From SIG565 sp045656145 (GTDB lineage: Bacteria; Bacillota; Clostridia; Oscillospirales; Acutalibacteraceae), in the NCBI GenBank assembly GCA_045656145.1, contig JAZOQP010000040.1, forward strand, positions 1 through 64,000: DNA of 64,000 nt, written 5' to 3'. Position 1 is the first letter of the stretch. Every line of letters begins with the position of its first letter. Under the pieces are notes generated by a model that was given only the letters and a program-made list of their open reading frames with translations, did no database searches and was not told where the DNA came from. Both the position numbers and the translations under genes were made by a program. Below are positions 59,847 through 64,000 of the stretch, piece after piece.

Positions 59847-60421
59847 CCAATATTATTTCTATTATTTTAGCAGGCCTCCTTACCGAAAATATGATTCTTT
59901 CGAAGTTCCTTGGTATTTGCCCATTTTTAGGCACCTCTAAAAAGGTTGGAACCGCTATTAGTATGAGTGTAGCGGTAACTGCAGTTATGGTTATAGCCAC
60001 CGCCGTTACCTATCCGCTTTACAGCTATATTTTAGTACCCCTTGGGCTTGACTATTTGCAAACCATAGTTTTCATCCTGGTTATTGCGGCGCTTGTTCAG
60101 TTGCTTGAAATTATTTTGAAAAGATATTCTAAGGCTATTTATAATTCGCTCGGCATATATCTTCCGCTAATTACTACAAACTGCGCCGTTCTTGGTATCA
60201 CAATTCTCAATTTCACAAAGGGTTATAACTATTTGGAATCTCTTATAAACGCTCTTGCGGCAGGCCTTGGATTTATGCTTGCAATGGTTATTTTTGCAGG
60301 CGTTAGAAAAAGGCTTGAATCCTCCGATATTCCTGAATTTTTAAAGGGCTTGCCTATAACACTTATTGCCGCCTCTATTGTGGCGCTTTCATTCTTAGGC
60401 TTTGCCGGAATAGGAGGTTAA
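59840..60421 (+). CDS. rnfA: Rnf complex subunit A
   Basis: A 193-residue membrane subunit with six helices: TENMILSKFLGICPFLGTSK, IYLPLITTNCAVLGITI and MVIFAGVRKRLESSDIPEF are diagnostic. Overlaps rnfE by 7 bases with GGAGG just upstream of its ATG. It is inverted in membrane topology relative to RnfE. Confidence 0.96.
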   Translation: MLTNIISIILAGLLTENMILSKFLGICPFLGTSKKVGTAISMSVAVTAVMVIATAVTYPLYSYILVPLGLDYLQTIVFILVIAALVQLLEIILKRYSKAIYNSLGIYLPLITTNCAVLGITILNFTKGYNYLESLINALAAGLGFMLAMVIFAGVRKRLESSDIPEFLKGLPITLIAASIVALSFLGFAGIGG

Positions 60422-60425
60422 GGCT

Positions 60426-61208
60426 ATGGGATTTTTATACACAGTTTTAATTGTTGGATTGACAGGCCTTATCTTAGGCGTTGTGTTAAGCCTTGCTTCT
60501 AAGTTTTTTGCGGTTGAAACCGATGAAAAAACCGAGCAAATAAGGCAGTGCCTTCCCGGCGCTAACTGCGGCGCCTGCGGATATTCGGGTTGCGATGGAT
60601 ATGCTTCGGCTTTAAGCCGAGATGAGTGCGCCCCCAACCTTTGCACCGCGGGTGGAGATGACACCGCCAAGGCTCTATCAAAGGTTTTAGGCAAGGAAAT
60701 TAAGGTAACCCAAAAAAGAGCCGTTATTCATTGCCGACACGGGTATGATAATGCAAAAAGCATTTTCGCCTATTCGGGAGCCGCTTCATGCTCCGCCGCT
60801 TCACTTCTTTATGGAGGACCTCTTAGCTGTAAATATGGTTGCCTCGGCTTTGGCGACTGCGTTAAGGTTTGCGAATATGGCGCATTACGCCTTGTTGATG
60901 GTAATATTGAGGTTGATAAATATAAATGCATTGCCTGCGGAAAATGTGCTAATATTTGTCCTAAAGGAATAATCTCGATAGAACCAAGAGACTATACACA
61001 CTTTGTTGGTTGCTCAAATAAGGATAAGGGTGCCACCGCCAGAAAGGCTTGCACATCTGCTTGTATCGGTTGCGGTAAATGCGCTAAGGTTTGCCCAAAT
61101 GGCGCTATTGATATAGTTAATAATCTCGCTATTATTAATTACGAAAAATGCACTTCCTGCGGCGAATGCGAGCGCAACTGCCCAACAAAAGCAATTAATA
61201 CCTATTAA
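60426..61208 (+). CDS. rnfB: Rnf complex subunit B (ferredoxin-accepting)
   Basis: A 260-residue subunit that receives electrons from ferredoxin. One N-terminal membrane helix is followed by the four-cysteine cluster domain (CLPGANCGACGYSGCDGYA) and three [4Fe-4S] motifs near the C-terminus (CIACGKCANICP, CIGCGKCAKVCP, CTSCGECERNCP). Last gene of the operon, followed by a strong terminator. Together with the Vor proteins it can link 2-oxoacid metabolism to the ion gradient. Confidence 0.96.
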   Translation: MGFLYTVLIVGLTGLILGVVLSLASKFFAVETDEKTEQIRQCLPGANCGACGYSGCDGYASALSRDECAPNLCTAGGDDTAKALSKVLGKEIKVTQKRAVIHCRHGYDNAKSIFAYSGAASCSAASLLYGGPLSCKYGCLGFGDCVKVCEYGALRLVDGNIEVDKYKCIACGKCANICPKGIISIEPRDYTHFVGCSNKDKGATARKACTSACIGCGKCAKVCPNGAIDIVNNLAIINYEKCTSCGECERNCPTKAINTY

Positions 61209-61210
61209 AC

Positions 61211-61243
61211 AAAAAGCACATTGCTAAATGCAATGTGCTTTTT
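61211..61243. terminator. Bidirectional terminator between rnf and ung
   Basis: AAAAAGCACATTGC (61211-61224) and GCAATGTGCTTTTT (61230-61243), loop TAAAT; T-runs on both strands for the converging genes. Confidence 0.92.
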
Positions 61244-61250
61244 TAACTTG

Positions 61251-61919
61251 TTAAAGCGACCAGTCAATAGGCTCTAAACCTTCGCTTTTTAATATTTCAT
61301 TAGTTAAAGAAAAGTGCTTACATCCGAAAAAACCACCATAAGCCGATAATGGACTTGGATGAACGCTTGTTAATTTCTTATGAATCGGATTATCTATAAT
61401 CTTTGCCTTGGTTATGGCGTTATTTCCCCAAAGAAGAAAAACTATAGGCGTTTGCTTTTTATTAAGTTCACTAATTATTCTATCGGTTACCTTTTCCCAA
61501 CCTTTACCCTTATGACTATTTGGAGAGGCTTCTCTAACGGTTAAAACATTGTTAAGCATAAGAACGCCCTGCTTTGCCCAGGAGGTAAGCTCGCCATGAG
61601 GTGGTATGATAAAACCCTCAATATCACTTTCGAGTTCCTTATAAATATTTTTAAGGGATGGTGGAGGCGCTATCCCCTTTTTTACCGAAAAGCAAAGGCC
61701 GTGCGCCTGGCCAAAGCCATGATAAGGGTCCTGACCAATAATCACAACCTTGGTATCAGAAAATGAGGTGTATCTAAGGGAATTGAAGATATCCTCCTTT
61801 GGTGGATAAACGGTGACATTCTCATATTCATTTTTAAGGAATTCTCGAAGCTCTTTATAATAAGGCTTTTCCCATTCATCAGCCAAAATATTATCCCAAT
61901 CGTTTCCTATTTTAACCAT
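61251..61919 (-). CDS. ung: Uracil-DNA glycosylase
   Basis: A 222-residue family 1 UDG removing uracil from DNA. VVIIGQDPYHGFGQAHGLCF is the catalytic water-activating motif, PSLKNIYKEL and LMLNNVLTVREASPNSH follow, and VHPSPLSAYGGFFG is the C-terminal DNA-intercalating loop. Single gene with its own promoter, divergent from the HAD phosphatase. Confidence 0.97.
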   Translation of the reverse strand: MVKIGNDWDNILADEWEKPYYKELREFLKNEYENVTVYPPKEDIFNSLRYTSFSDTKVVIIGQDPYHGFGQAHGLCFSVKKGIAPPPSLKNIYKELESDIEGFIIPPHGELTSWAKQGVLMLNNVLTVREASPNSHKGKGWEKVTDRIISELNKKQTPIVFLLWGNNAITKAKIIDNPIHKKLTSVHPSPLSAYGGFFGCKHFSLTNEILKSEGLEPIDWSL

Positions 61920-61935
61920 ATAATCACCCCATCAA

Positions 61936-61964
61936 ACTATACCATACCCTAAAAAACTTGTCAA
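61936..61964 (-). promoter_or_regulatory. Promoter of ung
   Basis: Minus strand: TTGACA (61964-61959), 17-base spacer, TATAGT (61941-61936). Its -35 box overlaps that of the divergent promoter by five bases. Confidence 0.85.
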
Positions 61965-61986
61965 TAGACATAAAAGAGTGTATAAT
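61958..61986 (+). promoter_or_regulatory. Promoter of the HAD phosphatase gene
   Basis: TTGTCA (61958-61963), 17-base spacer, TATAAT (61981-61986), with the -35 shared with the ung promoter on the other strand. Confidence 0.85.
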
Positions 61987-62015
61987 AAATATAGAACTTT
62001 TTAGAGGTGATTTTC

Positions 62016-62645
62016 TTGATAAAATCTATTTTATTCGATTTGGATGGCACCCTTACCGATTCTTCAGAGGGGATTTTAAAAAGCTGTCTTTACACCTTTT
62101 CGCATTATGGAATAGAATTAACCGAAGAGGACAAGCCAAGCCTTATTGGCCCACCGCTAAGATACTCCTTTAAAAAATTTGGTGTGGCGGATAGCGAAAT
62201 TGAAAACGCGCTTACAAGATACCGAGAAAGATATTTAAGGGTTGGAAAATTTGAAAACAAGCCCTATGAAAAAATTGAGGAAATGCTTAAAACATTAAAA
62301 GAAGAAGGCCACCGCCTTTTTGTTGCCACCTGTAAACCCGAAGAAACCTCAATTGAAATTTTGGAGCACTTTAATTTAATGCATTATTTTGAAGGCGTTT
62401 GTGGAGCAACCTTTGATAAAAGCCGAGATAATAAAGCGGCAGTTATTAATTATCTTCAAGATAAATATAACCCCACAAATATGATTATGGTCGGCGATAC
62501 CGTTTTCGATGTTGAGGGAGCGAGTGAATGCGGAATTAACACAATTGGTGTTTCCTGGGGTTTTGGAAAACCTGAAGAATTATTAAATGCAGGAGCCGTT
62601 ACCATTGCAAATTCGGTTGAAGAATTAACAAATATGCTAAAATAA
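62016..62645 (+). CDS. HAD-family phosphatase (phosphoglycolate phosphatase-like)
   Basis: A 209-residue HAD hydrolase of the Gph/PpaX group. Motif I is LFDLDGTLTDSSEG, motif II VATCKPEE, the lysine of motif III is in DKSRDNKAAVI, and motif IV MVGDTVFDVEGA. TTG 62016 is chosen since AGAGGTGA lies 5 bases upstream; the GTG at 62007 is part of that ribosome site. Substrates in the group are phosphoglycolate, pyrophosphate and small phosphosugars. Confidence 0.85.
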   Translation: MIKSILFDLDGTLTDSSEGILKSCLYTFSHYGIELTEEDKPSLIGPPLRYSFKKFGVADSEIENALTRYRERYLRVGKFENKPYEKIEEMLKTLKEEGHRLFVATCKPEETSIEILEHFNLMHYFEGVCGATFDKSRDNKAAVINYLQDKYNPTNMIMVGDTVFDVEGASECGINTIGVSWGFGKPEELLNAGAVTIANSVEELTNMLK

Positions 62646-62658
62646 TTTTAAACTTACA

Positions 62659-62689
62659 AAAACCCTCCCTATTGACAAGAGAGGGTTTT
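62659..62689 (+). terminator. Terminator whose loop holds the next promoter's -35 box
   Basis: AAAACCCTC (62659-62667) and GAGGGTTTT (62681-62689). The 13-base loop contains TTGACA, the -35 of the promoter at 62672-62700. Confidence 0.6.
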
Positions 62690-62700
62690 AATGTTATAAT
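62672..62700 (+). promoter_or_regulatory. Promoter of the SdpR/SdpI-like operon
   Basis: Full-consensus TTGACA (62672-62677), 17-base spacer, TATAAT (62695-62700). Such a strong promoter needs a repressor; the palindrome just behind it is a good operator. Confidence 0.92.
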
Positions 62701-62701
62701 A

Positions 62702-62723
62702 CATTTAACAATTAGGTTAAATG
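62702..62723. promoter_or_regulatory. Operator candidate for the ArsR-type repressor
   Basis: CATTTAAC (62702-62709) and GTTAAATG (62716-62723), a perfect 8+8 inverted repeat starting two bases after the -10 box and overlapping the transcription start. A repressor bound here would block the promoter. Confidence 0.7.
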
Positions 62724-62741
62724 TTAAACGAGGTGAATATA

Positions 62742-63017
62742 ATGGGAATAGGCTCCGTTCTTAAAGCGCTTGATGACCCCATAAGGCGCGAAATACTCAA
62801 TATGCTAAAAAAAGGCAAACTCTCTGCAGGAGAAATTACTAACCACTTCCCCGTTACCGCGGCTTCAATATCAAGGCATTTATCGGTTTTAAAAGATGCC
62901 GATTTAGTGAGAGATACAAGAGAAGGCAAGTTTATTTATTACACAATAAACACCTCAGTTCTTGAAGAAACGCTACTTTTCATAAAAGATTTGAAGGGAG
63001 ATAATACTAATGATTAA
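62742..63017 (+). CDS. ArsR-family repressor, SdpR-like
   Basis: A 91-residue winged-helix protein: LKALDDPIRREILNMLKKGK, AGEITNHFPVTAASISRHLS and REGKFIYYTIN. No metal-binding cysteines are visible, so metal sensing is unlikely. ATG 62742 follows GAGGTG; an earlier in-frame ATG (62721) lies inside the operator. It overlaps the SdpI-like gene by 8 bases. In Bacillus subtilis SdpR represses the sdpRI operon and is held at the membrane by SdpI when the SDP toxin is present; the same layout is seen here. Confidence 0.85.
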   Translation: MGIGSVLKALDDPIRREILNMLKKGKLSAGEITNHFPVTAASISRHLSVLKDADLVRDTREGKFIYYTINTSVLEETLLFIKDLKGDNTND

Positions 63018-63654
63018 GTTTTTTAAGAAGAATAAAATAAAATTTATTGTTTCTACATTGATTACCCTTTTGCCCATTTTAGCAGGCTTGCTCCTTTGGG
63101 ATAAGCTACCCGAAACAGTACCTATTCATTGGAATGCAAAGGGCGAAATTGATGGCTATGCGCCAAAACTTTTCGCGGTTATTACCCTGCCGATTATTAT
63201 GGCTACTTTAAACCTTGTTAGCATCTTTGCAATACACTCTGATAATAAAAACCGAAAGCAAAACAAAAAGCTTCTCGCAGTATCATATTTTATTTGCCCC
63301 GCTATCAGCATTATTATAAGCGGAATTATCTATTACACCGCCTTAGGACTTACCCTTAATGTTATTAAAGTGATGCCTATCCTACTTGGCGCTATCTTCC
63401 TTTTCATTGGCAACTATATACCAAAATGCCGCTATAATCACACGGTTGGAATCAGAATTCCAACAACGCTTAAAAGCGAAGAAAATTGGGATAAAACCCA
63501 TTATTTTGCAGGCAAGATTTGGGTTGTGGGAGCTATTCTAATAATTCTATCGGCGCTTTTACCCGCTAACATTATGATTTGGGTGTTTATGCCAATAGTT
63601 TTTATAATAGCATTTTTGCCAATGATTTATTCAGTAATAATCAGTAAAAAATAA
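63010..63654 (+). CDS. sdpI: SdpI-like membrane immunity/signal protein
   Basis: A 214-residue protein with about six membrane helices. The start is a DUF1648 domain (LPETVPIHWNAKGEIDGYAP), and the C-terminal half carries the SdpI motif (GNYIPKCRYNHTVGIRIPTTL, then WDKTHYFAGKIW). SdpI proteins protect cells from the SDP peptide toxin and signal to SdpR. No sdpABC toxin genes lie in this window, so it may guard against a neighbour's toxin. Confidence 0.9.
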   Translation: MIKFFKKNKIKFIVSTLITLLPILAGLLLWDKLPETVPIHWNAKGEIDGYAPKLFAVITLPIIMATLNLVSIFAIHSDNKNRKQNKKLLAVSYFICPAISIIISGIIYYTALGLTLNVIKVMPILLGAIFLFIGNYIPKCRYNHTVGIRIPTTLKSEENWDKTHYFAGKIWVVGAILIILSALLPANIMIWVFMPIVFIIAFLPMIYSVIISKK

Positions 63655-63660
63655 ACAACA

Positions 63661-63696
63661 AAAAGGCTATCTCATAAATTTATGAGATAGCCTTTT
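63661..63696. terminator. Bidirectional terminator, perfect 36-base palindrome
   Basis: An 18-base arm (63661-63678, starting AAAAGGCTATCTC) is followed directly by its exact complement (63679-63696). T-runs on both strands serve the converging SdpI-like gene and the small membrane protein gene. Confidence 0.92.
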
Positions 63697-63702
63697 AAAT
63701 TT

Positions 63703-63906
63703 TTATTCCCTATAAAACCTTTTCTTCCATATATATTTAATACCGCTTTTGGCACCAAAAACAATGCCATACATTACTATATAAATACCAAGCTCAAGCC
63801 ATAAATTTTCAGAATGAAACACCTTTATAAGCATAGCATCGGTAATGGCAAAAACTATCGCAATTAAAACAATATCTATTACCGCATTGATTATTTTCTT
63901 TTTCAT
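63703..63906 (-). CDS. Small membrane protein, unknown function
   Basis: A 67-residue protein with two hydrophobic segments (IINAVIDIVLIAIVFAITDA and LELGIYIVMYGIVFGA) and a strongly basic C-terminus (KYIWKKRFYRE). GGAGAA lies before the ATG. No family recognised. It has its own terminator, so it is likely a genuine gene; both termini probably face the cytoplasm. Confidence 0.6.
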   Translation of the reverse strand: MKKKIINAVIDIVLIAIVFAITDAMLIKVFHSENLWLELGIYIVMYGIVFGAKSGIKYIWKKRFYRE

Positions 63907-63931
63907 ATACTTTCTCCTTCAAAAATAAGAC

Positions 63932-63963
63932 AGTGGCTTGAAATTAAATAATTTCAAGCCACT
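63932..63963 (-). terminator. Terminator of a minus-strand gene entering from the right
   Basis: AGTGGCTTGAAATTA (63932-63946) and TAATTTCAAGCCACT (63949-63963), 15-base stem. Read on the minus strand a T-rich stretch follows (GTCTTATTTTTG). Confidence 0.75.
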
Positions 63964-63979
63964 CATAAGCCACTCAGTA

Positions 63980-64000
63980 TTATTCCCACTCGCTTAAATT
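63980..64000 (-). CDS. Last codons of a gene beyond the window
   Basis: On the minus strand the window end reads NLSEWE and stop (TAA at 63982-63980), 17 bases before the terminator. An EWE ending occurs in GMP synthase GuaA, but six residues are not enough to name it. Confidence 0.4.
   Translation of the reverse strand, partial: NLSEWE

Noticed and set aside
63980..64000. Naming the right-edge gene guaA
   Set aside because: Only six residues (NLSEWE) are visible; the EWE ending is suggestive but not diagnostic.

Overview
The window comes from an anaerobic Gram-positive bacterium of the class Clostridia, probably a gut or rumen Oscillospirales-like organism. Evidence: moderately low GC, strong Shine-Dalgarno sites, many TTGACA/TATAAT promoters, three T-box leaders, an Rnf complex, a 2-oxoacid:ferredoxin oxidoreductase and pyruvate formate-lyase. 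No species is claimed.

Layout. (1) 1-~5610: right part of an integrative mobilizable element: ParM-like (cut by the window edge), ParR-like, a structured oriT candidate, MobC, relaxase, ParB and a large serine recombinase. (2) 5778-10878: PIG-L deacetylase-like protein, a GH-A glycosidase, MurQ and a BadF-type amino-sugar kinase fused to an XRE DNA-binding domain. (3) 10908-20321: AraC regulator divergent from a galacturonate operon (lplD-uxaB-uxaA-uxaC) that ends in two tandem CubicO-type serine hydrolases. (4) 20377-34115, minus strand: three consecutive T-box-controlled units. (5) 34123-38730: an AcnX / flavin-enoate-reductase / amidohydrolase operon of unknown substrate. (6) 38809-48373: yifB, tRNA-Ser(CGA), nucleotidyltransferase and sugar-phosphate transferase, ligA, a MacB-like ABC protein, PAP2. 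(7) 48522-54318: pyruvate formate-lyase whose glycyl-radical domain is a separate gene, its activase, a CxxC-repeat surface protein, a HAD phosphatase. (8) 54463-61208: an XRE-phosphohexomutase fusion and rnfCDGEAB. (9) 61251-64000: ung, HAD phosphatase, an SdpR/SdpI-like pair, a small membrane protein and the tail of one more minus-strand gene.

The most striking part is region 4. Reading the leaders on the minus strand, the aligned specifier codons are CTC (Leu), ATC (Ile) and GTA (Val). The Leu unit makes a LeuA-like protein that has lost its metal-binding and catalytic residues, plus a TIM-barrel/acyl-CoA synthetase fusion. The Ile unit makes an XRE-cupin-acyl-CoA synthetase. The Val unit makes a paralogous XRE-cupin-acyl-CoA synthetase followed by IlvE, a P-loop NTPase and VorD-B-A-C. 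Because T-boxes turn genes on when the cognate tRNA is uncharged, the best reading is biosynthetic: branched-chain fatty acid -> acyl-CoA -> reductive carboxylation to the 2-oxoacid -> transamination to Val, Ile or Leu. The Rnf complex in the same window interconverts ferredoxin and NADH and could link to this chemistry.

A second theme is enzymes carrying their own N-terminal XRE helix-turn-helix: an amino-sugar kinase, two acyl-CoA synthetases and a phosphohexomutase, four in 64 kb. All functions are inferred from motifs read by eye; no database search was run.
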